Assembly (NCBI GenBank): GCA_002490665.1
Contig: DKUL01000056.1
Span: 30,305 to 94,304 of the forward strand
DNA length: 64,000 nt
Source of the DNA: Lachnospiraceae bacterium UBA7205
GTDB taxonomy: Bacteria > Bacillota > Clostridia > Lachnospirales > Lachnospiraceae
Reading direction: 5' to 3'
Each line of letters starts with the position of its first letter. Positions within the stretch are counted from its first letter, which is position 1. The notes beneath the pieces were generated by a model. It made no database searches, was not told where the DNA came from, and worked only from the letters and a program-made list of their open reading frames with translations. Both the position numbers and the translations under genes were made by a program. This document shows positions 56,003 to 64,000 of the stretch, piece by piece.

Positions 56003-56861
56003 ATGCGTTTTTTAGTTTTTACTGATTTGCACTATGATGCAGTTCCTGATGGCGATAGAAGACTTATGGAGTTAATGAAAGCTGCCAAAGAAAAAGAGGC
56101 AGATTTTATTATTAATCTTGGTGATACTTGTTATCCAAAGGTTGATAATCAAAAAAATTGTGGAAGCAATTCGAAGTTGTGAGATTCCCTGTTATACAAT
56201 TCCTGGAAATCATGATACCAGTATTTGGTCAGAATCAGAGGTGTTAAGCTTTTGGGGACTTCAAAAAACATATTATTCAATTGTATATGGTAATGTGAAG
56301 TTTATTTTCCTGAATACTGTAGAGTTAGAAGATGGGACTTTTATTCCTGAGGATCAGATAGCATGGCTGCAGGAGGAACTGATGTCAAATCATTGCTTTG
56401 TGATTCTAACGCATCAAAGTCTTAGCAATAATTTTGTAACATCAAATGGTAAATTAAGAGGCATTCAAAACAGAAAAGAAATCCAGAATATGCTTGAAAA
56501 AAATAATGGAGAAAGGCAAATACTCTTATGCATAAATGGTCATGACCACGGTTGTGATGTGAAACAAATAAATGGGATATATTATTACACATTAAATTCA
56601 GCATCATTTATCTGGCAGAATGTAAAGGAGCTATTTCCTTATGGAGAGAGAATTCATAAAAAATATCCATATTTAAAAAATATGATTTTATATAAACAGG
56701 CTCTTCATTGTATGATTACTATTGATGATATTGGTAATATCGTAATTGAAGGTGTTGAAGGCGATTACCTTACTGTGAGTCCTGAGAATATAGGAATGAG
56801 TAGTATGTGGAATGGTGTCCATGTTATGCCCAGTACCTTATCAATGGAAATAAAAAGATAG
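56003..56861 (+). pseudogene. Calcineurin-like metallophosphoesterase, frameshifted
   Basis: AAGGAG and ATG 56003 start a frame with the motifs of the family: FTDLHYD (D-x-H), LGDT (G-D-x2), GNHD, LTHQS and NGHDHG. The frame breaks at a run of seven A (56151-56157). With six A it would read D-N-Q-K-I-V-E-A-I and continue without interruption to 56861, about 285 residues. As written the first frame ends near 56182 after about 59 codons. Function would be a two-metal phosphatase or nuclease; substrate unknown. Possible sequencing error or slippage site. It has its own promoter and lies between two parS sites. Confidence 0.8.
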
Positions 56862-56883
56862 AAACATTCGGTACGTAACTTAG

Positions 56884-57061
56884 AGCATGTTTAAAAAATC
56901 ATTCCTGCCATCTGCATAACGACGCCATACGTCGTATTCACCACTTTGCGTGATATTTACACCAAATTTAGTCGACATAGCCCACTGTGACTCCTTCATT
57001 TGGTACAAATCTCCCACAAATTGTGACGCACATCTGACAGAAAGTTTTTTTCAAACATGCT
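56884..57061. mobile_element. MITE-like non-coding element
   Basis: 178 bases bounded by inverted repeats AGCATGTTT...AAACATGCT, extended by A-runs at both ends, with further imperfect internal pairing (for example ACACCAAAT with ATTTGGT) so that most of the element could fold on itself. TA flanks both ends. It encodes no protein. It looks like a small transposable repeat mobilised in trans. Confidence 0.65.
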
Positions 57062-57146
57062 ATAACAGAGAGATATTTTTTATATGGTTTATTTGGATAA
57101 ACAGTTTAACCATGAATTGTAACGATCAATGGCTTTTATAACAATA

Positions 57147-57162
57147 TGTTTCACGTGAAACG
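57147..57162. promoter_or_regulatory. parS site 2 (TGTTTCACGTGAAACG)
   Basis: One mismatch from the perfect site at 55838, about 300 bases upstream of parA. Binding here could also repress parAB. Confidence 0.85.
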
Positions 57163-57205
57163 TTGAAAATATCCGTAAATTAATATAGCATCTGAAGAAT
57201 AAAAG

Positions 57206-57460
57206 TGGTATAATAATAATGTTCGTATAACAACACAAAGTTCGTGAAACAGCGTAGTGGCAGAGATGTATTAAACCACGGAACGTGGCTTGACACCGAT
57301 GATGTGTTTTAACACGGCTTGATGCCTGTAACAGGAAGCCGACAGCCAAATTGTTACCGTTCATAAAAAATATCTACAACATTCCATTTACTATTATGAG
57401 AAAAGCCTACCTGATAAATGGCAGGTTATTGCATGTTGAGATTTACCAGGGAGGAAAAAG
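57206..57460 (+). ncRNA. Structured leader of parA (putative)
   Basis: An extended -10 (TGGTATAAT, 57206-57214) is followed by about 240 untranslated bases. These contain CCACG-GAA-CGTGG and a GGCTT...AAGCC stem enclosing CCTG-TAA-CAGG, then a CCTACCTGAT-type stretch before GGGAGGAAAAAG and ATG 57461. It may be a cis-regulatory leader; no known riboswitch class was recognised. Confidence 0.35.
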
Positions 57461-58228
57461 ATGGGGAGAATTATTGCAATTGCAAATCAAAAAGGTGGTG
57501 TAGGAAAAACCACAACATCAATTAATTTGTCAGCCTGTATTGCAGCAAAGGGAAAAAAGGTGTTGGTAATAGATATCGACCCACAGGGAAATACAACAAG
57601 TGGATATGGTATTGAAAAAAATGATTTGGAGAATACAATATATGAGTTGATACTGGGTGATTGCTCAATTGAAGATTGCATTTTGAAAGAAGTACTTCCT
57701 AATATCTCTATACTACCATCTAACGTAAATCTTGCTGCGGCTGAGATTGAATTAATAGGAGTTGAAAAAAAAGAATACATTTTAAAGAATGAAGTAGACT
57801 GGGTAAAGGACAGATATGATTTTATTATCATTGATTGTCCGCCATCTTTAAGCTTATTGACAGTAAATGCAATGACAACGGCAGATTCCGTGCTGGTTCC
57901 AATTCAATGTGAATATTATGCTTTGGAGGGATTAAGCCAGCTGATACACACGGTGAATCTTGTAAAGGAAAGATTAAATCCTGCACTGGACATGGACGGT
58001 GTAGTATTTACAATGTATGATTCACGTACAAACCTATCATCACAGGTTGTCGATAATGTGAAAAGCCATTTAAGCCAGAAGGTATATAATACATTGATTC
58101 CAAGGAATATCAGACTTGCCGAGGCACCAAGTTACGGAAAACCAATTAATCTGTATGACCCTAAGTCAGCAGGATCGGAAAGTTATATGTCTCTGGCTGA
58201 TGAAGTTATTAAAAACAATCCTGTCTAA
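57461..58228 (+). CDS. parA: Chromosome partitioning ATPase ParA (Soj)
   Basis: 255 residues. Deviant Walker A KGGVGKTTT near 10-18, Walker B FIIIDCPPS near 120 and the C-terminal NIRLAEAPSYGKP motif. It is a DNA-binding ATPase switched by ParB that moves origins apart and influences DnaA. GGGAGG precedes ATG 57461. It is separated from parB by one small unknown gene. Confidence 0.96.
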   Translation: MGRIIAIANQKGGVGKTTTSINLSACIAAKGKKVLVIDIDPQGNTTSGYGIEKNDLENTIYELILGDCSIEDCILKEVLPNISILPSNVNLAAAEIELIGVEKKEYILKNEVDWVKDRYDFIIIDCPPSLSLLTVNAMTTADSVLVPIQCEYYALEGLSQLIHTVNLVKERLNPALDMDGVVFTMYDSRTNLSSQVVDNVKSHLSQKVYNTLIPRNIRLAEAPSYGKPINLYDPKSAGSESYMSLADEVIKNNPV

Positions 58229-58245
58229 AAAATGGAGAAATTCAA

Positions 58246-58674
58246 ATGGGTATAATGACGAGCTATAATATTGATAACTGGATCATTCAATTTCCACAGG
58301 AATGGGAAATGTCATTAGACAAAGAAACAGGACAAGTCATATTTGATGTGGATGAGGGAGCTGTTAATATATATGTATCAACAATGAATTTCAAAAGACC
58401 TGAAACCGGGGAAATTGCAAGTGTAGAAATCGTATCTTCCTTTGTTTTACAGGCTTTTGAACAACAAGGGGTTCAGGAATATGATGGCTTTTCAAAATAT
58501 TATCCAAAAGACTATGTTACATATGCAGGCAGACGCATAACAGAAGATGGATTTGAGATGACTGCCTGTGCCATTTGTACAGTAGGCTGCGTCCTTATGA
58601 TTTATGTTGTGGGAGACAAAGGTATTGATTTTGAAAAATATATTCAATATATCCGATTGATAGGGCAGGACTGA
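58246..58674 (+). CDS. Unknown small protein between parA and parB
   Basis: 142 residues, start ATG 58246 with GGAGA ahead. Segments such as YNIDNWIIQFPQEWEMSLDKETGQVIFD and YIQYIRLIGQD suggest a compact alpha/beta domain with no membrane segment. I do not recognise the family. It lies 17 bases after parA and 75 before parB, so it is co-expressed with the segregation genes. Confidence 0.75.
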   Translation: MGIMTSYNIDNWIIQFPQEWEMSLDKETGQVIFDVDEGAVNIYVSTMNFKRPETGEIASVEIVSSFVLQAFEQQGVQEYDGFSKYYPKDYVTYAGRRITEDGFEMTACAICTVGCVLMIYVVGDKGIDFEKYIQYIRLIGQD

Positions 58675-58749
58675 TTTAAAAAATATATCCGAAAATATTT
58701 CCAAAAAAGAGTAAGGAACTGAAATAAATAATTGAAAAGGAGACAGAGA

Positions 58750-59634
58750 ATGGCGTCTAGAGGATTGGGTAAAGGTCTTGATTCCTTAATACCCGCAGGC
58801 ATCAATGAAAGTAAAGAAATAAAGCAGGCAGAGACCATTGTAAAAATAGCCAAGGTAGAACCAAACAGAGACCAGCCCCGAAAGAATTTTGATGAGGATG
58901 CCTTGCAGGAATTGGCAGATTCCATTAAACAGTTTGGTCTGCTGCAGCCGATTCTTGTGCAGGACAGGAAAGAATATTATGAGATAATAGCTGGTGAGAG
59001 ACGATGGCGGGCGGCAAAGCTTGCCGGCTTAAAGGAAGTACCTGTTATTATTAGAAATTATACCAATCAGGAAATTGTTGAGATTTCATTGATAGAAAAT
59101 ATTCAAAGGGAAGATTTAAATCCAATCGAAGAAGCGTTGGCATACAAGAGACTTTTGGATGAATTTCATCTGAAACAGGACGAGGTGGCGGAGCGTGTTT
59201 CGAAGAGCAGGACGGCTGTGACAAACAGCATGAGACTCTTAAAGCTATGCGACGGCGTCCAACAGATGATAATAGATGATATGCTTTCAACCGGACATGC
59301 GCGTGCATTGATTCCGATTGAGGATGCGGATATGCAGCTTCAGCTCGCACAGAAAATATTTGATGAAAAGCTGAGTGTCCGCGAGGTGGAAAAGATTGTG
59401 AAGGGGATATTGAAACCTGACACGAATAAGGCAAAAAAGGAAGAAACGCCACAGAATATCCAATATATTTATCAGGATATCGAAAACAGATTAAAGGAAA
59501 AACTCAGTAGAAAAGTAGAAATATCTTCAAAAGGCAAAAATGGTGCTGGAAAGATAGAGATTGAATTTTATTCGAATGATGATTTGGACAGGCTGATAGA
59601 ATTGCTTTCAAAAATCAATATAGATGAGAATTAA
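58750..59634 (+). CDS. parB: Chromosome partitioning protein ParB (Spo0J)
   Basis: 294 residues from ATG 58750 (AAAAGGAGA ahead). The N-terminal RGLGKGLDSLIP peptide contacts ParA. The CTPase/clamp domain has GERRWRAAK and IENIQREDLNPIEEA, the HTH lies near 145-185 (KQDEVAERVSKSRTAVTN), and there is a C-terminal dimerisation domain. It binds the two parS sites and spreads to organise the origin region. Confidence 0.96.
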   Translation: MASRGLGKGLDSLIPAGINESKEIKQAETIVKIAKVEPNRDQPRKNFDEDALQELADSIKQFGLLQPILVQDRKEYYEIIAGERRWRAAKLAGLKEVPVIIRNYTNQEIVEISLIENIQREDLNPIEEALAYKRLLDEFHLKQDEVAERVSKSRTAVTNSMRLLKLCDGVQQMIIDDMLSTGHARALIPIEDADMQLQLAQKIFDEKLSVREVEKIVKGILKPDTNKAKKEETPQNIQYIYQDIENRLKEKLSRKVEISSKGKNGAGKIEIEFYSNDDLDRLIELLSKINIDEN

Positions 59635-59760
59635 GAGAATAAACAGTTCAAGCTCTCGGCTTAACTCTATTTCACGGACTTTGCTGCAGACGGAAAGTTC
59701 TGGGATGAATTGTAATGAAAAATCACAAAATCTACGAAACAACTTTGACAGGAGAAACAG

Positions 59761-60288
59761 ATGAATAGTAATTTATTAAACAGCTTGGGTTTAGGAAATG
59801 TTGATATCGGATATCTATTGATTGGATTGCTTTCTATTAGTGTGATACTTCTGATATTGATTATTATCACATTTGTACAGATAAGTAAGTTTAAAAAGAA
59901 ATACAAAAAATTTATGCTTGGTAAGGATGGCGCAAATCTGGAAAAAGATATTATGACATTGTATGAAGATAATAAGTTTATGAAGCTAAGCATTGACAGA
60001 AACAGGGATGATATCAAGACACTTTACAAGAAACATGAGAAATCATTTCAGAAAATAGGGCTGGTGAAATATGATGCATTTACGGAAATGGGCGGGAAAC
60101 TCAGTTTTGCACTGGCTTTACTGGATGAGAACAATAGTGGTTTCATTATTAATTCCGTTCACAGTTCGGAGGGATGCTATTCTTATACAAAACGAGTAAA
60201 GGATGGGGATTCACAGTTAGCACTCAGCAATGAGGAAAAAGTTGCAGTAGAGCGTGCAGTTAACGGAAATTCATCAGACACGGAATAA
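59761..60288 (+). CDS. DUF4446 membrane-anchored protein
   Basis: 175 residues with one N-terminal membrane helix (GYLLIGLLSISVILLILI), a basic stretch, a helical segment, and the DUF4446 C-terminal part (KIGLVKYDAFTEMGGKLSFALALLDENNSGF). The family is common next to parB in Clostridia; function unknown. AGGAGA precedes ATG 59761. Confidence 0.85.
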   Translation: MNSNLLNSLGLGNVDIGYLLIGLLSISVILLILIIITFVQISKFKKKYKKFMLGKDGANLEKDIMTLYEDNKFMKLSIDRNRDDIKTLYKKHEKSFQKIGLVKYDAFTEMGGKLSFALALLDENNSGFIINSVHSSEGCYSYTKRVKDGDSQLALSNEEKVAVERAVNGNSSDTE

Positions 60289-60351
60289 TGATTATTTACA
60301 AATAAAATGCATGATTGATTCATGACAGAAAAAGAATGGGGGATTTGTAAA

Positions 60352-61539
60352 ATGAAATTAGTAACAGTCGAAGACTTAAAAGAAGGTGACATAATTGCGA
60401 ATGATGTCCTACTTGATGATTATACCGTTGTGCTTTCTAAGGGAACAGTAATCAAGACACCATATATTGAAAAATTGAGGGAGCTTCAGGTATTTACTGT
60501 TTATATTGAAGAAAAAAGTGATGAACCCGTAGAGCCGATTGTAAAAAATGTGAAACTGACGCCGAAGGAAAATAAGCCGCCTGTCAAAAAGCCGCAGGTT
60601 GTGCAGAAGAATCCGCAGGCAGAAAAAAAGGAAGAAAAAAAATCTGCACCCAAAATTTCGCTGGAGAAAATTACAATTCTGCGTGATGAAGTGGAGGTTC
60701 AGGTCAGGAACAAGATAAAGGATATCCTGGAGCTTCATGTTCACCAGAAGACTGCGGGCTTGCAGAAAATAGCAGAGACTGCGCAGAATATTATTACGGA
60801 TATTCTTGAAGAAGAAGAAGTGGTAGAAAAAGTTTATGATGTACGCGAGAGAAGCGCGGATATCTATGAGCATTCATTGCAGGTATGCACGATAGCAGCA
60901 CTGATAGCATTGAAGCTTGGAATGACAGAAAAACAGGTTTACGATATCAGTGTTGGTTCCCTGATACACGACCTTGGGCTGCGCTACCTTGTGGTGCGAT
61001 ACGAGGATCAGGATATCAACCTCCTTCCGAAGAAAGAGCAGGAGGAATACAAGAAACACCCGATTTATGCGTACACAGCGATTAAGAATGAAACATGGCT
61101 CTCGGAGGCCGCAAAGGAAATTGTGCTGAATCACCATGAAAAAAAGGACAGTTCCGGCTACCCGCTTGGAACAGACCATATCAGCCGCATGACACAGATT
61201 GTTGGCGTATGTGATGAGTTTGACGAATTGATTTGCGGAGTTGGTAAGGCAAGGGTTCGTGTACATGAAGCAATCAACAATATTAGAAATTACAGCGGGT
61301 TATGGTATGATTCGGATATAGTGGATGCATTTTTACAGCTTATTGCAGTTTACCCAGTTGGTTCGAAGGTAAAGACGAATCAGGGCGAGACAGGCATTGT
61401 CATGAAACAAAATGCACATTTTCCTGAGAGACCGGTAATTCGTATTATGTACGATCGGTTTGGACAAGCTATACAGGGTGAGAAAATCGTGAACCTGATA
61501 AAGGATACAACGATAGTGATACAGGAAGTAATTAAATAG
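60352..61539 (+). CDS. HD-GYP domain protein, probable c-di-GMP phosphodiesterase
   Basis: 395 residues from ATG 60352 (GGGGGA ahead). The N-terminal about 60 residues (LVTVEDLKEGDIIANDVLL) resemble the DUF3391-like lead of HD-GYP proteins; a Lys/Pro-rich linker follows. The HD-GYP domain has HSLQVC, LIHDLG, NHHEKKDSSGYPLG and the later conserved helices. It should hydrolyse cyclic di-GMP. No membrane helix is seen. It lies before serS in the same direction. Confidence 0.88.
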   Translation: MKLVTVEDLKEGDIIANDVLLDDYTVVLSKGTVIKTPYIEKLRELQVFTVYIEEKSDEPVEPIVKNVKLTPKENKPPVKKPQVVQKNPQAEKKEEKKSAPKISLEKITILRDEVEVQVRNKIKDILELHVHQKTAGLQKIAETAQNIITDILEEEEVVEKVYDVRERSADIYEHSLQVCTIAALIALKLGMTEKQVYDISVGSLIHDLGLRYLVVRYEDQDINLLPKKEQEEYKKHPIYAYTAIKNETWLSEAAKEIVLNHHEKKDSSGYPLGTDHISRMTQIVGVCDEFDELICGVGKARVRVHEAINNIRNYSGLWYDSDIVDAFLQLIAVYPVGSKVKTNQGETGIVMKQNAHFPERPVIRIMYDRFGQAIQGEKIVNLIKDTTIVIQEVIK

Positions 61540-61562
61540 AAATGGATTGAAGGAGAGTAAAA

Positions 61563-62840
61563 ATGATTGACATTAAATTTTTAAGGGAAAATCCTGATGC
61601 TGTGAAGGAAAATATCAAAAAGAAGTTTCAGGACCATAAGCTTCCTCTTGTGGATGAAGTGATTGAGCTGGATGCGCAGGCAAGGAAGACACAGCAGGAG
61701 GCAGACAATCTGCGTGCGGAACGAAACAAGCTTTCAAAGCAGATAGGCGCCTTGATGTCACAGGGAAAGAAGGAAGAAGCCGAGGAAGTCAAAAAGCAGG
61801 TCAATGCACAGGCAAAGACGCTTGAGGAGCTTGCAGAAAAAGAAAAAGAGTACAGCGAAAAAGTTACAAAGATAATGATGACCATACCAAATATCATTGA
61901 CCCGAGTGTTCCGATTGGAAAGAATGACGAGGAAAATGTGGAAATCCAAAAGTATGGTGAGCCGCTTGTCCCTGATTTTGAGATACCGTATCACACGGAT
62001 ATAATGGAACGGCTTAAAGGCATTGATTTGGACAGCGCAAGGAAAGTGGCTGGAAACGGTTTTTATTACCTGATGGGCGACATTGCAAGACTGCATTCTG
62101 CTGTCATTTCATACGCGAGGGATTTCATGATTGACAGGGGATTTACTTACTGTATTCCTCCTTTTATGATTCGCAGTAATGTCGTGACTGGCGTGATGAG
62201 TTTTGACGAGATGGATGCCATGATGTATAAGATTGAGGGAGAGGATCTCTATCTGATAGGTACAAGTGAGCATTCGATGATTGGTAAATTTATTGATACA
62301 ATCATTCCAGAGACAGAGCTTCCCAAGACACTGACAAGTTATTCCCCCTGTTTCCGGAAAGAGAAGGGCGCCCATGGACTTGAGGAGCGTGGCGTATACA
62401 GAATTCATCAGTTCGAAAAACAGGAAATGATTGTTGTATGTAAGCCTGAAGAATCACCAGTCTGGTTTGAAAGATTATGGCAGAACACTGTGGATTTATT
62501 TAGAAGTCTTGATATTCCTGTGCGTACACTGGAATGCTGTTCCGGTGATTTGGCTGATTTGAAGGTCAAGTCAATTGACGTGGAAGCGTGGTCTCCAAGG
62601 CAGAAGAAATATTTTGAGGTCGGAAGCTGTTCCAATCTCGGAGATGCGCAGGCAAGACGGTTAAAAATAAGGGTAAATGCAGAAAATGGCAAATATTTTG
62701 CCCATACGCTGAATAATACTGTAGTAGCGCCTCCAAGGATGCTGATTGCATTTTTGGAAAACAATCTGCAGGAAGATGGTTCTGTAAAGATTCCAAAGGC
62801 ATTGCAGCCATATATGGGCGGAAAAACAGAAATCAGATAA
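61563..62840 (+). CDS. serS: Seryl-tRNA synthetase
   Basis: 425 residues: an N-terminal tRNA-binding coiled coil (about 30-105) and a class II catalytic core with motif 2 SPCFRKEKGAHGLEERGVYRIHQF and motif 3 ending TLNNTVVAPPRMLIAFLENN. It charges tRNA-Ser and tRNA-Sec. AAGGAGAG precedes ATG 61563. Full length for the family. Confidence 0.97.
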   Translation: MIDIKFLRENPDAVKENIKKKFQDHKLPLVDEVIELDAQARKTQQEADNLRAERNKLSKQIGALMSQGKKEEAEEVKKQVNAQAKTLEELAEKEKEYSEKVTKIMMTIPNIIDPSVPIGKNDEENVEIQKYGEPLVPDFEIPYHTDIMERLKGIDLDSARKVAGNGFYYLMGDIARLHSAVISYARDFMIDRGFTYCIPPFMIRSNVVTGVMSFDEMDAMMYKIEGEDLYLIGTSEHSMIGKFIDTIIPETELPKTLTSYSPCFRKEKGAHGLEERGVYRIHQFEKQEMIVVCKPEESPVWFERLWQNTVDLFRSLDIPVRTLECCSGDLADLKVKSIDVEAWSPRQKKYFEVGSCSNLGDAQARRLKIRVNAENGKYFAHTLNNTVVAPPRMLIAFLENNLQEDGSVKIPKALQPYMGGKTEIR

Positions 62841-62868
62841 AAAACATATCTGGTTCATATAGAAAGGC

Positions 62869-63807
62869 ATGGTTACAGTGCACAGATATTTAAGGTCAAT
62901 CGGTTTTAGTAAAATAGAGAACAGACAGCAATTACAGTCATTGATTAATGAGGTGGTTGAGAAAACCATTCTTCATCCTGACAAGGAAAATGATAAAAAG
63001 CAAAAAAAATATGTATGTGCGAGGGACATTGCAGCAGATGAGCGGGATCATGTGTATGCAGAATTGTCCCTTGATTTCGTGCATGGAGCGGGAATCTGCG
63101 TGCGTGGTGAGTTTGATGAAGACAACAGTTTTCTCTATGAATACTATTTTCCTTATTTAAGAGGTTCACACATCAGTTCCAATGAGGATATCACAATCGA
63201 AAGACACGCGGAAAAAGAGTCTTATGCGGGTGTATGTGATGAAATCAAGATTGGTGTTGCAATCATATTTTATCTTCAGAATATGATACCATACAAGAGG
63301 CTGAAGGCTTTAAAACGCCTTCCGATACAGGGAACTTCGCTGATTTTGAGTGCAATGTCGACAGACGGAACGATTATGATGCCCATTATAAAGAATGAGT
63401 ATGAAAAGCAGCGGATTAAAAAGGCTTCCAATGAGCGGAACCAGTTAATTGCGCAGGCGAGAATGGGTGATGAGAGCGCGATTGAAAGCCTGACGCTTGA
63501 AGATATGGATACTTACACGACGATTTCCAGAAAGATTCATAATGCAGATGTGTTTAGTCTGGTGGATACGTATTTTATGCCGTATGGTGTGGAGTGTGAC
63601 CAGTATTCGCTGCTTGGTGAAATCACGGATTGCCACACGGATAAAAACCGCATAACAGACGAGGAAGTCGTCTTTATGACAATTGAGTGTAACGAGATAA
63701 CGCTGGAAATTTGTATCAACAGGGAAGACTTATATGGGGAACCCGCTGTCGGAAGACGCTTCAGGGGAATCGTGTGGCTACAGGGGTATATTGAATTTCC
63801 GCATTAA
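62869..63807 (+). CDS. DUF3881 family protein
   Basis: 312 residues. The N-terminus HRYLRSIGFSKI and later YFPYLRGSH and EERHAEKESYAGVCDE-like segments fit DUF3881, a family seen mainly in Lachnospiraceae, without known function. AAAGG lies only four bases before ATG 62869, so GTG 62878 (beginning at the V of VHRYLR) may be the real start. No signal or membrane segment. It follows serS by 28 bases. Confidence 0.8.
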   Translation: MVTVHRYLRSIGFSKIENRQQLQSLINEVVEKTILHPDKENDKKQKKYVCARDIAADERDHVYAELSLDFVHGAGICVRGEFDEDNSFLYEYYFPYLRGSHISSNEDITIERHAEKESYAGVCDEIKIGVAIIFYLQNMIPYKRLKALKRLPIQGTSLILSAMSTDGTIMMPIIKNEYEKQRIKKASNERNQLIAQARMGDESAIESLTLEDMDTYTTISRKIHNADVFSLVDTYFMPYGVECDQYSLLGEITDCHTDKNRITDEEVVFMTIECNEITLEICINREDLYGEPAVGRRFRGIVWLQGYIEFPH

Positions 63808-63842
63808 GGAACTGTCCATAATAATCTGAACAGTTCCTAATC
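63807..63842 (+). terminator. Hairpin after the DUF3881 gene
   Basis: AGGAACTGT/ACAGTTCCT, a 14-base loop, then TAATCTTTT. Bases 63843-64000 hold no gene I can support. Confidence 0.5.
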
Positions 63843-64000
63843 TTTTCCTTATCGTAAATGGGGCAGAAGGCACGAATGAAAGGAAATGATAAGATTTTGG
63901 TGAATTTGAATATATTTGATATGATAAAATACTTGCAATAATTGAAAGTTCTGATATAATAAAAAGGTAAAGAATTAGTTCCCTTAGTTAAATGGATATA

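Overview
This window holds the chromosomal replication origin and its flanks from a low-to-mid GC Gram-positive anaerobe, most likely a Lachnospiraceae member (Clostridia). The evidence is the gene order gyrA-gyrB-recF-S4-dnaN-dnaA / rpmH-rnpA-yidD-yidC-jag-mnmE-mnmG-rsmG-parA-parB-serS, the DUF4446 and DUF3881 proteins, a giant multidomain starch-degrading protein with FIVAR repeats, and a holin-like type I toxin. No rRNA, tRNA or CRISPR array was seen. Genes left of the origin (about 46.3 kb) run mostly on the minus strand and genes to the right on the plus strand, as expected for co-directional replication and transcription.

Layout. 0.2-1.2 kb: a CheC-type phosphatase and a CheY receiver (motility). 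1.3-10.7 kb: one very large secreted amylase-pullulanase reading frame, cut by an in-frame TGA just after its signal peptide and starch-binding module. 11.4-19.7 kb: an AT-rich, defence-like island on one strand (DUF262/HNH protein with an in-frame TGA, DUF2971, DUF1016/YhcG nuclease, TcmP, its three-Cys radical-SAM-like partner, and an SF1 helicase). Two nearly identical palindromes bracket the nuclease gene. 19.8-23.4 kb: a GNAT, a membrane protein, an unknown protein and a cardiolipin synthase. 23.6-35.6 kb: an amino-sugar locus (nagB, nagA, a CUT1-type ABC importer with a YesM/YesN-type two-component system, a phosphohexomutase, and a GH94 phosphorylase that reads as N,N'-diacetylchitobiose phosphorylase). 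35.8-37.5 kb: an unknown PD-(D/E)xK-like protein, gene remnants and a type I toxin-antitoxin module missed by length cut-offs. 37.6-46.2 kb: gyrA to dnaA. 44.6-44.9 and 46.2-46.7 kb: a bipartite oriC. 46.9-63.8 kb: the ribosomal protein / RNase P / membrane insertase / tRNA modification / chromosome segregation cluster, with two parS sites, a soluble histidine kinase and LuxR-type regulator pair, a frameshifted phosphoesterase and a MITE-like element.

How the parts work together. The sugar locus forms a coherent pathway: import of chitobiose-like sugar, phosphorolysis to GlcNAc-1-phosphate plus GlcNAc, conversion of GlcNAc-1-P to GlcNAc-6-P by the neighbouring mutase, then NagA deacetylation and NagB deamination to fructose-6-phosphate. 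ParA/ParB act on the parS sites about 0.3-1.6 kb upstream of parA, next to the origin fired by DnaA. A family of palindromic repeats (core CGAGTAGGG) sits at four gene ends, two of them as an 88-bp tandem duplication. Three reading frames (amylase, DUF262, phosphoesterase) are broken by single changes. Whether these are real mutations or assembly errors cannot be settled from sequence alone.
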